Source: Flavobacterium sp. MC2016-06
GTDB lineage: Bacteria > Bacteroidota > Bacteroidia > Flavobacteriales > Flavobacteriaceae
Reading direction: 5' to 3'
Assembly (NCBI RefSeq): GCF_009711165.2
Contig: NZ_WMID02000007.1
Location: 1-64,000, forward strand
Length of the DNA stretch: 64,000 nt
The notes beneath the pieces were generated by a model that was not told the DNA's origin, did no database searches, and was given only the letters and a program-made list of their open reading frames with translations. This document shows, one piece after another, positions 1 to 9,785 of this stretch; positions within the stretch are counted from its first letter, which is position 1; every line of letters begins with the position of its first letter. Made by a program: the position numbers and the translations under genes.

Positions 1-2
1 AA

Positions 3-65
3 AGACCACATCAGGGTATTGATGGTAAAAAACCAATAGAAATGATAAATTCGTTACCGAAATAA
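3..65 (+). CDS. C-terminal end of an integrase-core (DDE) transposase, partial
   Basis: An open frame enters from the left edge and stops at TAA 63-65. Its 20 residues begin RPHQGIDGKKPIEMI, which resembles the RPHQ-x-L/I-x-G-K-T-P-E tail that closes the rve/DDE integrase core in IS3- and IS481-type transposases. Only this tail is visible, so family, completeness and terminal repeats cannot be judged. No inverted repeat was recognised in the 93 bases that follow. It could also be the end of an unrelated protein. Confidence 0.45.
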   Translation, partial: RPHQGIDGKKPIEMINSLPK

Positions 66-158
66 GTAACCTTTACAGAAATGACAAACTTTGTAAAAAT
101 GACAAAATAGGATGGAAAAACTGAACAAAAGGAAATTTGAAAAATATTTTAAAGAAAA

Positions 159-473
159 TTATTTAAATAAGTAATTCAAAAAATCCAAATCTGGATTGAT
201 GAGTTTGATCAACTTTATTTTTTTCTCTCTGCGCCAATCTTTTATTTCTTTTTCGCGAGAGATAGCCTCTTGGATCCAAGTGAATTTTTCATAATATATT
301 AAAAATTCTAAATTATATTTCGATGCAAAAGTTTTGTTTCCTGTCGCAATATTGTCTTTATGTTGTGTTAGACGATTTCTTAAATTATTAGTGACTCCAG
401 TATAAAAAACTGATTTAGATTTGTTTGTTATTATATAAATATAATAAGTGTGATAGCCTTCTTGTAATTCCAT
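159..473 (-). CDS. GIY-YIG nuclease-fold protein (UPF0213/YhbQ type)
   Basis: A 104-residue single-domain protein. The family is a small nuclease fold found alone in many bacteria; its cellular substrate is poorly defined. Visible motif residues are Y11-I-Y13 (the GIY strand), Y24-T-G26 (the YIG strand), R32, H38 and the presumed metal-binding E74 in the REKEIKDWRREKK stretch. The length is normal for stand-alone members. The ATG at 473 follows no clear Shine-Dalgarno, as is usual here. It is flanked by a transposase remnant and a palindromic repeat, so it sits in a mobile-looking edge region. A role in DNA repair or in moving elements is only inference. Confidence 0.85.
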   Translation of the reverse strand: MELQEGYHTYYIYIITNKSKSVFYTGVTNNLRNRLTQHKDNIATGNKTFASKYNLEFLIYYEKFTWIQEAISREKEIKDWRREKKIKLIKLINPDLDFLNYLFK

Positions 474-567
474 AAAAACTAAAGTACTTAGTTTATTTAT
501 AAAAAGAAAGAATATTCTTGTTTTTTAATATGAACTAATTTTAACCATTTCTGATATGTACTTCTAG

Positions 568-674
568 TTTGTCATTTCGACGTAAGGAGAAATCTCCGTT
601 TGCTGAATCGATTGTGTTAAGCTTTACTTTGTGGAGTTTCTTGCGGAGATTTCTCCTTACGTCGAAATGACAAA
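568..674. repeat. Perfect 28-bp inverted repeat, GTCATTTCGACG type
   Basis: Within the gene-free stretch 474-830, bases 571-598 (starting GTCATTTCGACGTAAGGAG) are repeated exactly in inverted orientation at 644-671 around a 45-base spacer. Three more flanking bases also pair. The same GTCATTTCGAC core recurs near 36810-36830. The rest of the stretch holds only a short run of the AATCTGC-type sequence (735-765) and the lysA terminator. The element looks like a REP or MITE-like unit; no coding capacity is seen. Confidence 0.8.
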
Positions 675-769
675 ACTGTGAGGAAAAGTTAGAGATAAGC
701 TTCAATTTCGCTCAGTTTGCCAAAGAAAAAATCCGCTTAATCTGCAAAATCTGCGTGAAACTAAAAACA

Positions 770-808
770 AAAAAATCCCATTTCAATTAAGAAACGGGAT
801 TTTTACAA
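770..808 (-). terminator. Rho-independent terminator of lysA
   Basis: On the minus strand a stem of about 11 pairs (AAAATCCC with GGGATTTT plus a TTTC/GAAA extension) and a short AATTAA loop is followed by a T run. It lies just downstream of the lysA stop codon. Confidence 0.8.
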
Positions 809-830
809 TGATATTCTCTTTTTTTTTATT

Positions 831-2054
831 TTAAACTGTTGCAGCAATTTCTTGTGGCAACGAAATTTGATTTTTAAGAAGATCTTCAAAAGTTTCGTGT
901 TGACGAATTAAGATTCCTTGACCATTCATCCATAAAACTTCGGCTGGTTTGTATCTCGAGTTGTAGTTGGATGCCATAGAGAAACAATATGCTCCAGCAT
1001 TTCTGAAAGCCAAGATATCACCTTCGTTAATTTCTTGAATTCTACGGTTGCTTGCAAAAGTATCAGTTTCGCAAATGTATCCTACAACTGAATAGAAACG
1101 CTCTTTTCCTTTTGGGTTTGAGATATTTTCTATATAATGTTGTGAGCCGTAAAACATTGGACGAATTAAATGGTTGAAACCACTATCTACTCCAGCAAAA
1201 ACAGTCGAAGTAGTTTGTTTTACTACGTTTACTTTTGCTAAGAAGAATCCAGCTTCGCTTACCAAGAATTTACCTGGTTCGAAAATCAAGGTTAAATCTT
1301 TACCATATTCAGCACAGAAAGAGTTGAATCTTTTTGATAATTTTTTACCTAATTCTTCAATATCAGTTTCGATATCGTCTTTTTTGTAAGGAACTTTAAA
1401 TCCGCTTCCGAAATCTAAGAATTCTAATTCTTTGAAGTGTTTTGCTGTATCGAACAAAATCTCCGCAGCATACAAGAATACTTCGATATCAAGAATGTCA
1501 GATCCTGTGTGCATGTGAATACCTACAATGTGCATTTTTGTGTTTTCAACAATTCGCAATATGTGCGGAATCTGGTGAACAGAAATTCCGAATTTACTAT
1601 CGATATGTCCAACAGAAATATTTGCATTTCCACCCGCCATTACGTGCGGATTAATACGAATACATACTGGAATATGAGGATGTTTTGTTCCGAATTGCTC
1701 TAAAATAGACAAATTGTCGATATTGATTTGAACACCCATTGCGGCAACTTCTTCGATTTCTTCCAAAGAAACTCCGTTTGGTGTAAAGAAAATTTTCTCA
1801 GGTTCATAGCCAGCATGAAGTCCTAACTGAACCTCTTGAATAGATACAGTATCTAAGCCAGACCCCATGTTCTTTAATAACTGAAGAATCGCAACGTTAG
1901 ACAATGCCTTCATGGCATAATTAACTCTCAAGTTTTCTACCTTAGAGAAAGCTTTGGTTAATCTGTTGTACTGTGATTGGATTTTTTCGGCATCATAAAC
2001 ATATAATGGACTTCCAAATTGGTCTGCTAACTGCAGTAAATCTTTTGCTTGCAT
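831..2054 (-). CDS. lysA: Diaminopimelate decarboxylase
   Basis: Catalyses PLP-dependent decarboxylation of meso-diaminopimelate to L-lysine, the last step of lysine synthesis, in the cytoplasm. The 407-residue protein has the fold III (alanine racemase-like) barrel with the PLP lysine K49 in NYAMKA, the HMHTGSD and DFGSGF phosphate-binding segments, and EPGKF. The C-terminal domain carries a CETDTF motif in place of the usual CESGD. The longer frame from 2075 begins with a TTG that is part of the -7 promoter box, so the ATG at 2054 is chosen. The gene is monocistronic, between its own promoter and terminator. Confidence 0.95.
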   Translation of the reverse strand: MQAKDLLQLADQFGSPLYVYDAEKIQSQYNRLTKAFSKVENLRVNYAMKALSNVAILQLLKNMGSGLDTVSIQEVQLGLHAGYEPEKIFFTPNGVSLEEIEEVAAMGVQINIDNLSILEQFGTKHPHIPVCIRINPHVMAGGNANISVGHIDSKFGISVHQIPHILRIVENTKMHIVGIHMHTGSDILDIEVFLYAAEILFDTAKHFKELEFLDFGSGFKVPYKKDDIETDIEELGKKLSKRFNSFCAEYGKDLTLIFEPGKFLVSEAGFFLAKVNVVKQTTSTVFAGVDSGFNHLIRPMFYGSQHYIENISNPKGKERFYSVVGYICETDTFASNRRIQEINEGDILAFRNAGAYCFSMASNYNSRYKPAEVLWMNGQGILIRQHETFEDLLKNQISLPQEIAATV

Positions 2055-2072
2055 TTGTAAACTTATTTTGAG

Positions 2073-2103
2073 CAAATTTATTACTCTTTTGATGATCTAC
2101 AAA
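2073..2103 (-). promoter_or_regulatory. Bacteroidota-type promoter of lysA
   Basis: The minus strand reads TTTG, 19 bases, then TAAATTTG, which matches the flavobacterial -33/-7 consensus TTG-N17-23-TAnnTTTG. The predicted start of transcription lies about 15 bases before the chosen lysA ATG, giving a very short leader. Confidence 0.75.
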
Positions 2104-2274
2104 TTAATTGTAGAAAAATAACAAATTGTAACAAATTGTTTGATTTTAAACAAAAAGTTGCTTATTTCGAGTTTTTATAAAACCGTTTAACTTTTTAAGT
2201 GACTAAGATACTAAGATTTTTCTTAGAAATAGAATCTTTTTAAACATACAAAAGAATTTATAGAATAAAACATA

Positions 2275-2375
2275 TACAATGCATATAAACAGCTCATGGT
2301 TTCAATCATTTGCGCACAATGTTTGATCTCGATTCGTTCCCCATGGTAGAAACCACGGGCTATGTTTGAAATAGA
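2275..2375. repeat. Degenerate palindromic element, CATGGTTTCAA / ACCACGGGCTATG type
   Basis: Imperfect inverted arms near 2290-2312 (CTCATGGTTTCAAT) and 2339-2362 (CCATGGTAGAAACCACGGGC) belong to the same family as the better preserved palindrome at 13978-14063 (ACATAGCCCGAGGTTTCAAC and its complement). It is part of the 2055-3260 gene-free stretch upstream of lysA. No gene is seen in it. Confidence 0.5.
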
Positions 2376-2396
2376 TGCAAAAAATATTTGTTAAGT

Positions 2397-2612
2397 TTTT
2401 TTGCCACAGATTAAAAGAATTATTTGTTTTTTTTAGAAGCACAACAGTTGGCATTTTAATATACATAGTTCCCGCTTTCGGCTTTATCTCTCCGTTTCAC
2501 TGCGAGGATACCGCCTCAATCGGGGCTAGATACAAACAATTGGCTTCTTTTAAAAATGGTGACATTAAATGATGATAAAAATCCTTTTAATCTATTTAAT
2601 CTGTGGCAAAAA
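2397..2612. repeat. Inverted-repeat-bounded element with TTTTTGCCACAGATT ends
   Basis: The left end TTTTTGCCACAGATTAAAAG (about 2398-2417) is mirrored by CTTTTAATC...AATCTGTGGCAAAAAG (about 2584-2613). The interior includes a GC-richer block (2470-2535, CCCGCTTTCGGCTTTATCTC) unlike its AT-rich surroundings. A 65-codon frame runs through it but has no protein-like character. The TTTTTGCCAC ends resemble those of the neighbouring tandem elements, so this looks like a MITE-like non-autonomous insertion. Confidence 0.55.
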
Positions 2613-3205
2613 GACAAAACTCTAAAGTAATTCCAAGATTTGTTTTAGTGTATTTTATCCAAAAATTAAAGACTTGGTAAGTCTCCGTTTCCTTTGGTTG
2701 GCAGTTAGTTTTTTTTGCCACGAATTTCACGAATTTTCACCAATTTTATTAGATCGTAAAGAGAGCTTTGTAAATTAGTGAAAATTCGTGTAATTCGTGG
2801 CAAAACAAAAAGACAAAACTCTAAAGTATAATTCCAAGATTTGTTTTAGTGTATTTTATTCGAAAATTAAAGACTTGGTAAGTCTCCGTTTCCTTTGGTT
2901 GGCTATTAGTTTTTTTGCCACGAATTACACGAATTTTATTAGATCGTAAAGAGAGCATTATAAATTAGTGAAAATTCGTGTAATTCGTGGCAAAACAACA
3001 AGACAAAACTCTAAAGTATAATTCCAAGATTTGTTTTAGTGTATTTTACTCGAAAATTAAAGATTTGGTAAGTCTCCGTTTCCTTTGGTTGGCAGTTAGT
3101 TTTTTTTGCCACGAATTTCACGAATTTTCACAAATTTTATTAGATCGTAAAGAGAGCTTTGTAAATTAGTGAAAATTGGTGTAATTCGTGGCAAAACAAA
3201 AAAAC
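2612..3205. repeat. Three tandem ~195-bp copies of the gltD 3' end plus a palindromic element
   Basis: Units start with AGACAAAACTCTAAAG at 2612, 2811 and 3001. Each contains a copy of the last 37-38 bases of gltD (2666-2703, 2867-2903, 3057-3093), matched to the real end at 3261-3297, followed by a palindromic element whose arms read TTTTTGCCACGAATT and AATTCGTGGCAAAA. The remainder of each unit aligns with the real gltD terminator region but with a decayed stem. Copies are spaced 201, 190 and 204 bases apart. The same palindrome stands alone at 25076-25157. Confidence 0.85.
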
Positions 3206-3206
3206 A

Positions 3207-3233
3207 AAACCCCTGAAAATAATTCAGGGGTTT
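3207..3233 (-). terminator. Rho-independent terminator of gltBD
   Basis: Minus strand: AAACCCCTGAA stem, TTATT loop, TTCAGGGGTTT, then a T-rich tail. It lies 28 bases beyond the gltD stop. Mutated copies of this stem sit in the three tandem repeats downstream. Confidence 0.8.
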
Positions 3234-3260
3234 GTTGTAAGTGTGTTGTTTATCTGGAAA

Positions 3261-4715
3261 TTAAAGACTTGGTAAGTCTCCGTTTCCTTTAGTAGGCAAG
3301 TTTGTAGAGCCCATTAAGAACAAATCTACTTCTCTTGCTGCTTCGCGACCTTCTGAAATAGCCCATACGATTAATGATTGTCCGCGACGCATATCTCCAG
3401 CTGTGAAGATATGAGGAACATTGGTTTGATAATTTTTAGCCTTGTAATTGCTTCTCATATCAACTTCAAGTCCTAATTGCTCGCTTAACGTTTTTTCCGG
3501 ACCTGTAAATCCTAAAGCTAATAAAGCTAAATCGCAAGGCCAGATTTTTTCTGAACCTTCTCTTTCGATTAATTCAGGTCTTTGTCCTGGAGTCATTTTC
3601 CATTGCACTTCAACGGTCTTTAACCCAACTAATTCGCCTTTTTCGTTAGCTAAGAACTCTTTAGTATTAATTAACCAGTTTCTGTCACAACCTTCTTCGT
3701 GAGAAGAAGATGTTTTAAGTTGCAACGGCCAAAATGGCCAAGGTGTAGTTTCGCTTCTTCCAACTGGTGGTTTTGGCAAAATTTCAAAGTTAGTAACCGA
3801 TTTTGCTCCGTGTCTGTTTGATGTTCCAACACAGTCAGAACCTGTATCTCCACCACCAATTACGATTACATCTTTACCAGTTGCTTTTACTTGATCTGGA
3901 ATAGATTCTCCAAATAAAACTTTAGTTTGCTGTGTTAAGAAATCCATTGCCTGAACAACGCCTTTGCTTTCGATTCCTTTAGTTGGTAAACTTCTTCTTT
4001 CTGTTGCTCCACCGCATAATACGATTGAGTCAAAAGAATTAAGTTCTTCTACACTAAAGTTAACGCCAACATTTACGTTTGTTTTAAAAGTGATTCCTTC
4101 TGCCTCAAGGATTAAAACACGTCTGTCGATAATTCCTTTTTCTAATTTAAAATTTGGAATTCCGTAACGTAATAAACCTCCAATAGCATTGTCTCTTTCA
4201 AAAACTGTAACCGTGTGTCCAGCTCTGTTTAATTGTTGTGCTGCTGCCAAACCTGCAGGTCCAGAACCAATAACGGCTACTGTTTTTCCTGTTCTAGTTT
4301 GTGGTGCTTGTGGTTTAATCCAACCTTCAGCAAAACCTCTTTCGATGATGTTTTTCTCGATGTTTTCAATCGCTACAGGCTCTTTAATGATCCCTAATAC
4401 ACATGATTTCTCACATGGAGCAGGGCATAAGCGACCTGTAAATTCTGGAAAGTTATTAGTAGACTGCAAAATCTCTAATGCGCTTTGCCATTCTTCTTGA
4501 TGCACCATGTCGTTGAAATCAGGAATTAAATTTCCTAACGGACAGCTGCTATGGCAAAAAGGAATACCACAATCCATACATCTCGAACCTTGTTCTTTTA
4601 TTTTATCTGCTGCTAACGGAATAGTAAATTCGTTGTAGTTTGCAACACGCTCTGCTACTGCTAAATTACTTTCGTCGGCTCTGCTATATTCTTTAAATCC
4701 GCCTATTTTACCCAT
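3261..4715 (-). CDS. gltD: Glutamate synthase (NADPH) small subunit
   Basis: The 484-residue flavoprotein subunit passes electrons from NADPH through FAD and Fe-S clusters to the large subunit for glutamate formation from glutamine and 2-oxoglutarate. The N-terminal Fe-S region shows C46-x2-C49-x4-C54-x3-C58 (CMDCGIPFCHSSC) and a second cluster set at GRLCPAPCEKSC. VIGSGPAGLAAA is the FAD Rossmann loop, and VIGGGDTGSDCVGT is the NADPH loop. Its length is normal. It follows gltB by 138 bases in the same direction, so the two form a gltBD operon. The last 12 residues are echoed in the tandem repeats downstream. Confidence 0.96.
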   Translation of the reverse strand: MGKIGGFKEYSRADESNLAVAERVANYNEFTIPLAADKIKEQGSRCMDCGIPFCHSSCPLGNLIPDFNDMVHQEEWQSALEILQSTNNFPEFTGRLCPAPCEKSCVLGIIKEPVAIENIEKNIIERGFAEGWIKPQAPQTRTGKTVAVIGSGPAGLAAAQQLNRAGHTVTVFERDNAIGGLLRYGIPNFKLEKGIIDRRVLILEAEGITFKTNVNVGVNFSVEELNSFDSIVLCGGATERRSLPTKGIESKGVVQAMDFLTQQTKVLFGESIPDQVKATGKDVIVIGGGDTGSDCVGTSNRHGAKSVTNFEILPKPPVGRSETTPWPFWPLQLKTSSSHEEGCDRNWLINTKEFLANEKGELVGLKTVEVQWKMTPGQRPELIEREGSEKIWPCDLALLALGFTGPEKTLSEQLGLEVDMRSNYKAKNYQTNVPHIFTAGDMRRGQSLIVWAISEGREAAREVDLFLMGSTNLPTKGNGDLPSL

Positions 4716-4853
4716 GACATTTTAATTAAATTCTAAATGATAAATTCTAAATTCCAATTTTTTAAATCCCAAATTCCAATTTCTATCCTTCGACTTCTCT
4801 CAGGAGTACATTGTGAATAAATCTAAAATCTGAACTCTAAAATCTAAAATCAT
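4716..4853. other. gltB-gltD intergenic spacer with AAATTCTAAA/AAATCTAAA simple repeats
   Basis: The 138-base spacer is filled with degenerate short repeats (AAATTCTAAAT, AAATCCCAAATTCC, AAATCTGAACTC, AAATCTAAAATC) and a fragment of the CCTTCGACTT...CTCAGGA motif that is also seen at 38065. No promoter or terminator is evident, which fits co-transcription of gltB and gltD. Confidence 0.5.
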
Positions 4854-7800
4854 TTATCCTGCGATTAATTCTTCTATTTTTTTCTCTTCTGCAAGTCTTT
4901 GTAATGCTTTTTTGTAATCAGTTGGCATTACTTTTACGAAGAAGTTTTGTTGATTTTCCCAATCTGCTAAAATTCTTTTTGCTAATGGACTGCTTGTGTA
5001 CAAGGAATGGTTTTTAATCAATCGTCTTAGTTTTGTAACATCTTCCGCTTCGATTGGATCAAAAGCAACCATTTCCATGTTGCATAATGTCGCATCAAAT
5101 TCTTGCTTCGGATCGTAAACGTAAGCAACACCACCGCTCATACCAGCTGCGAAGTTTCTTCCTGTTTTTCCTAAAACAACGACAGTTCCACCTGTCATAT
5201 ACTCGCATCCGTGATCTCCAATTCCTTCAACAACCGCAGTTGCTCCAGAATTTCTTACACAAAAACGCTCTCCAGCCATACCGTTAATATAAGCTTCTCC
5301 GGTAATAGCTCCGTAAAGGGCAACGTTTCCAATAATGATATTTTCTTCAGGTTTGAAAGTCGCAGTAGGAGGTACTTTGATAATTAATTTTCCTCCAGAA
5401 AGTCCTTTTCCTAAATAATCATTACAGTTTCCGTGAATTTTAAATGACAATCCGTTTGTTGCAAAAGCACCAAAACTTTGTCCGGCAGAACCTTCAAAAT
5501 CAACTAAAATAGTGTCTTCAGGTAAACCTTGTGCGCCGTAGATTTTTGAGATTTCATTACTCAAAATAGCACCTACAGAACGGTCAGTATTTTTAATTTT
5601 AAATGTAACTCTTGTTTTTTCTTTTCTATAAATAGAAGGAATCGCTTCTTTGATGATATCAAAATCCAATACATTTTCAAGTTGGTGATCTTGTTCTGTT
5701 GTATTGTGATTTGGAACCGTTTTAGCTTTTTCTGGTTTGTATAGAATAGAAGATAAGTCTAAACCATTGGCTTTATAATGTTTGATCGCTTTATTCACAT
5801 TTAATTTTTGTGATTGACCAACCATTTCTTTTAAAGTTCTGAAACCTAAAGATGCCATGATTTCTCTTAATTCCTCAGCAATAAAATACATAAAGTTGAT
5901 TACGTGCTCTGGAGTTCCTTTGAAATTTTTTCTCAATTCAGGATCCTGAGTTGCAATACCAACTGGGCAAGTATTTAAGTGACAAGCTCTCATCATAATA
6001 CATCCAGAAGCTACTAATGGAGCAGTTGCAAAACCAAACTCTTCAGCACCTAATAATGCAGCTATCGCCACGTCACGACCAGTTTTTAACTGTCCGTCAC
6101 ACTCTAAAACTACACGGCTTCTTAAGTCGTTTAAGATTAAAGTTTGTTGTGCTTCGGCCAAACCAAGTTCCCACGGAATACCAGTGTGTTGTAATGAAGT
6201 TAATGGTGCAGCACCAGTTCCTCCATCATAACCTGAAATTAAGATAACGTCAGCTTTTGCTTTGGCAACACCGGCAGCAATTGTTCCAACTCCAACTTCA
6301 GAAACTAATTTTACGTTTACACGCGCTTCACGATTTGCATTTTTTAAATCATAAATCAATTGAGATAAATCTTCAATTGAATAAATATCGTGGTGAGGCG
6401 GAGGCGAAATCAAACCTACATAAGGCGTAGAGTTTCTAGTTTCAGCAATCCAAGGCACAACTTTTTCTCCAGGTAACTGTCCACCTTCACCAGGTTTAGC
6501 ACCTTGAGCCATTTTAATTTGAATCTCTTTAGCGTTTGTCAAATAGTTGATCGAAACACCAAAACGTCCAGAAGCAACTTGCTTGATAGCACTGTTTCTA
6601 GAATCTCCGTTAATTTCTTTCTGGAAACGTCTAGAATCTTCTCCACCTTCTCCAGAATTACTTTTTCCTCCAATTCTGTTCATTGCAATTGCTAAATTCT
6701 CATGCGCTTCGCTACTGATCGATCCGTAAGACATCGCACCAGTTTTGAATTTTTTCACAATTTCTGTCCAAGGTTCTACTTCATCAATAGAAATTGGATC
6801 TAAATTATTGAATTCGAATAAACCTCTAATAGTCATTAAGTTTGAGCTTTGCTCGTTAACCATATTAGAATATTCTTTATAGCTTTCCGGGCTGTTTAAA
6901 CGAACAGCCTGCTGTAATTTTGCAATCGTTGTTGGATTAAACATGTGTTTTTCTCCACCACGTCTCCATCTGTAAATACCTCCAATTTCTAAAGGTAATA
7001 AGTTGGCGATTTTTGAATTTGGAAATGCTTTTTGGAATCTTTTCTTAATTTCTTTCTCCACTTCCATTAAACCAATTCCTTCGATTCTTGAAGGTGTGTA
7101 AGGGAAATATTTAGTAGAGAATGTTTTATTTAAACCTAAAATCTCAAAAATTTGAGCAGCTCTGTACGAATGTAATGTAGAGATACCAATTTTGTTCATG
7201 ATTTTAAGGATACCTTTTGCAGTTGCTTTGTTATAATTGATAACAGCGTAATCAGCTTTAACTTTAGTTACAAATCCTTGTTTTACTTGATCGTGAATGA
7301 TTTCGTTAACCATGTAAGGATTGATTGCACTTGCACCATATCCAAACAATAAAGCAAAATGATGTGGTTCGCGCGGTTCTGCAGATTCAATTATGATTCC
7401 GAATTTAGAACGAACTTTCAAGAAGTTTAAAGAGTGGTGAATGTAAGAACAAGCCAACAACATAGGAATTGGAGCTAATTCTTCGCTTACGCCTCTATCA
7501 GAAAGGATGATAATATTGCATCCTTCAGAAACAGCTTTAAATGTTGCTTGAACGCATTTTTCTAAAGCACGCTCTAAACCGTTAACTCCTTTTTCTATTT
7601 TATATAAAGTAGAAATCGTAGCCGATTTAAAATCTTCGTGATCTATGTTTCTAATTTTATCTAAATCCTCGTTTGAGATAACTGGATTTTGGATTTTTAA
7701 TTTTTTACATTGTTTTGCTTCAATATCAAAAATATTGAAATCTCCACCAATTGCTAAACTGATATCAGTAATGATTTCCTCACGAATACCATCCAAAGGC

Positions 7801-9371
7801 GGGTTGGTAACTTGAGCAAATAATTGTTTGAAATAGTTGTACAATAATTGCGGCTGCTCTGATAAAACAGCCAAAGGCGTATCATTACCCATAGAACTAA
7901 TCGCTTCTGCACCATCAGATGCCATTGGATTAATGATCGTTTTTAGATCTTCGATAGTGTAACCAAACAAACGTTGTCTTGTCTGGAAATCTAATTTCTC
8001 AACAGGAGTAGGGTTGTTGGTGTAAGGAACACTAGATAATGGTAATAAGTTAGCGTCAACCCATTCTTTGTAAGGACGCTTTGTTACGATCATTTTCTTA
8101 ACTTCATCATCTTCAATAATACGACCTTCGTTCATATCAACCAAGAACATTTTTCCTGGCTCTAAACGACCGTGTTGAATTACATCTTCGGCATCGATAT
8201 CAAGAACACCAATTTCTGATGACATGATTACGAAACCGCTTTTTGTCAATGTATAACGAGAAGGACGTAAACCATTTCTGTCTAGTAAAGCACCAATTAC
8301 GTTTCCATCTGTAAACGGGATCGAAGCTGGACCATCCCAAGGTTCCATGATACAAGCGTTAAACTCGTAGAATGCTTTCTTTTCCTCAGACATGGTTTGG
8401 TGTTTTTCCCAAGCTTCAGGAACCACCATCATCATAGCTTCTGGTAAAGAACGACCTGTCATCAATAAAAGTTCAATCACCATATCCATAGAAGCAGAAT
8501 CTGATTTTCCTTCTAAGATAATTGGGAATAATTTTTTGATATCGTCGCCAAAAATTTTGCTTTCCATTAATTCTTCACGAGCACGCATACGGCTTACGTT
8601 TCCACGAAGCGTATTAATCTCACCATTGTGACACATGTATCTAAATGGCTGCGCTAAATCCCATGAAGGGAAAGTATTTGTAGAGAAACGTTGGTGTACA
8701 AGTGCTAAACGAGTTACCAAGTCTGGATCTTTTAAGTCAATATAATATCTGCTGATGTCTTCCGGCATCAATAGACCTTTATATATTATAGTAGTTGTCG
8801 ATAAACTAGTAAAATAAAACATATGACTTTCTGAGGTTTTAGATCCTCTAATCGCATGTTCCGCAATTTTTCTAGCTGCAAAAAGTTTTGCATTAAATTC
8901 TTGTTCAGTTAAGTTTTGACCGTTTTTAGAAACGAAAACTTGTTTAACTGTTGGTTCTTTTTCTGCGGCAATCTGCCCTAAATTTTCAGCGTCAACAGGT
9001 ACATCTCTCCAACCTAAGATCTTTAAGTTTTGATCTTTGATTGTAGATTCGAAAGCGTTCATGCAAAAAGAAACTTGGTTTTTGCTTTTTGGTAAAAAAA
9101 CCATTCCTACTGCATATTCGCGTGTTTCAGGGATTTCAAAATCACAAACTTTTTTAAAAAAGTCATGAGGGATGTCGAATAAAATTCCAGCTCCGTCTCC
9201 AGTTCGTCCATCAGAACTAACTGCACCACGATGTTCCAATTTTATTAAGATGTCCAATGCTTTGTGAATGATGTCATTAGATTTAATACCATTCAAATTA
9301 CAAATAAATCCTGCACCACAATTGTCGTGTTCAAATTCAGGCAAATAAAGCCCTTGTTCTTTAACTCTCAT
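4854..9371 (-). CDS. gltB: Glutamate synthase large subunit
   Basis: The large subunit hydrolyses glutamine and transfers ammonia through an internal tunnel to 2-oxoglutarate at the FMN site. Domain order is a class II glutamine amidotransferase domain with nucleophile Cys in [11 protein letters not shown] near the N terminus, a central domain, an FMN barrel with [12 protein letters not shown], the 3Fe-4S cysteines of [15 protein letters not shown] (about residues 1125-1137), and a C-terminal GXGXG beta-helix. From ATG 9371 the Cys is residue 18, so a short propeptide must be removed. An in-frame ATG at 9413 would add 14 residues and is a possible alternative. It is the first gene of gltBD, divergent from sucC. 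Confidence 0.96.
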   Translation of the reverse strand: MRVKEQGLYLPEFEHDNCGAGFICNLNGIKSNDIIHKALDILIKLEHRGAVSSDGRTGDGAGILFDIPHDFFKKVCDFEIPETREYAVGMVFLPKSKNQVSFCMNAFESTIKDQNLKILGWRDVPVDAENLGQIAAEKEPTVKQVFVSKNGQNLTEQEFNAKLFAARKIAEHAIRGSKTSESHMFYFTSLSTTTIIYKGLLMPEDISRYYIDLKDPDLVTRLALVHQRFSTNTFPSWDLAQPFRYMCHNGEINTLRGNVSRMRAREELMESKIFGDDIKKLFPIILEGKSDSASMDMVIELLLMTGRSLPEAMMMVVPEAWEKHQTMSEEKKAFYEFNACIMEPWDGPASIPFTDGNVIGALLDRNGLRPSRYTLTKSGFVIMSSEIGVLDIDAEDVIQHGRLEPGKMFLVDMNEGRIIEDDEVKKMIVTKRPYKEWVDANLLPLSSVPYTNNPTPVEKLDFQTRQRLFGYTIEDLKTIINPMASDGAEAISSMGNDTPLAVLSEQPQLLYNYFKQLFAQVTNPPLDGIREEIITDISLAIGGDFNIFDIEAKQCKKLKIQNPVISNEDLDKIRNIDHEDFKSATISTLYKIEKGVNGLERALEKCVQATFKAVSEGCNIIILSDRGVSEELAPIPMLLACSYIHHSLNFLKVRSKFGIIIESAEPREPHHFALLFGYGASAINPYMVNEIIHDQVKQGFVTKVKADYAVINYNKATAKGILKIMNKIGISTLHSYRAAQIFEILGLNKTFSTKYFPYTPSRIEGIGLMEVEKEIKKRFQKAFPNSKIANLLPLEIGGIYRWRRGGEKHMFNPTTIAKLQQAVRLNSPESYKEYSNMVNEQSSNLMTIRGLFEFNNLDPISIDEVEPWTEIVKKFKTGAMSYGSISSEAHENLAIAMNRIGGKSNSGEGGEDSRRFQKEINGDSRNSAIKQVASGRFGVSINYLTNAKEIQIKMAQGAKPGEGGQLPGEKVVPWIAETRNSTPYVGLISPPPHHDIYSIEDLSQLIYDLKNANREARVNVKLVSEVGVGTIAAGVAKAKADVILISGYDGGTGAAPLTSLQHTGIPWELGLAEAQQTLILNDLRSRVVLECDGQLKTGRDVAIAALLGAEEFGFATAPLVASGCIMMRACHLNTCPVGIATQDPELRKNFKGTPEHVINFMYFIAEELREIMASLGFRTLKEMVGQSQKLNVNKAIKHYKANGLDLSSILYKPEKAKTVPNHNTTEQDHQLENVLDFDIIKEAIPSIYRKEKTRVTFKIKNTDRSVGAILSNEISKIYGAQGLPEDTILVDFEGSAGQSFGAFATNGLSFKIHGNCNDYLGKGLSGGKLIIKVPPTATFKPEENIIIGNVALYGAITGEAYINGMAGERFCVRNSGATAVVEGIGDHGCEYMTGGTVVVLGKTGRNFAAGMSGGVAYVYDPKQEFDATLCNMEMVAFDPIEAEDVTKLRRLIKNHSLYTSSPLAKRILADWENQQNFFVKVMPTDYKKALQRLAEEKKIEELIAG

Positions 9372-9785
9372 TCTTGATATTTTTTCTACAAAAATAAAGA
9401 TTTCGTTAAACATAATGTAGTAGAATTGTAAATTGGCTTACATTTTTGTTGTAATACTAGAAAAACGGTTCTTAATTGATAATAATTTTATTTAAACCAT
9501 TGTGAATTATCAAAATCACAATGTGCTTTAAAATATATTAAGAAAAATCGTCTCTCAGCTATTGCTATTGTTGATCTTTTTGTTAAATATCAAACGATAT
9601 AGCGTCTTTCTGTTAACTTTTTAGAAGCAATTGTTTAACGTTTGGTTTGCTTTGAAAAGGAATATGAATGGAATATGCATTTGACTTATATTTAATTGAA
9701 AAAGATTTTACTATTAAGTTGAATTTTGCTACTTTTGTCGCACTTTTATTCTGAAATAAATTCAGAACCAGACAAATTCTATATT
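9372..9785. promoter_or_regulatory. gltB-sucC divergent control region with an 8-bp inverted repeat
   Basis: This gene-free 414-base stretch separates the two divergent genes. For sucC a TACTTTTG -7 box lies at 9730-9737, predicting a leader of about 45 bases. An inverted repeat CATTGTGA...TCACAATG spans 9498-9523 with a 10-base gap, a plausible operator for a dimeric regulator. No clear TAnnTTTG box was found for gltB. The rest is AT-rich and unremarkable. Confidence 0.5.

Noticed and set aside
2375..2572. 65-codon frame in the lysA-gltD gap
   Set aside because: It crosses an element with inverted-repeat ends, has no promoter or family resemblance, and its amino-acid make-up looks random.
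2612..3205. CRISPR-like direct repeats
   Set aside because: Units are about 195 bases, contiguous and contain a gene tail and a palindrome; there are no unique spacers of 30-40 bases and no cas genes.
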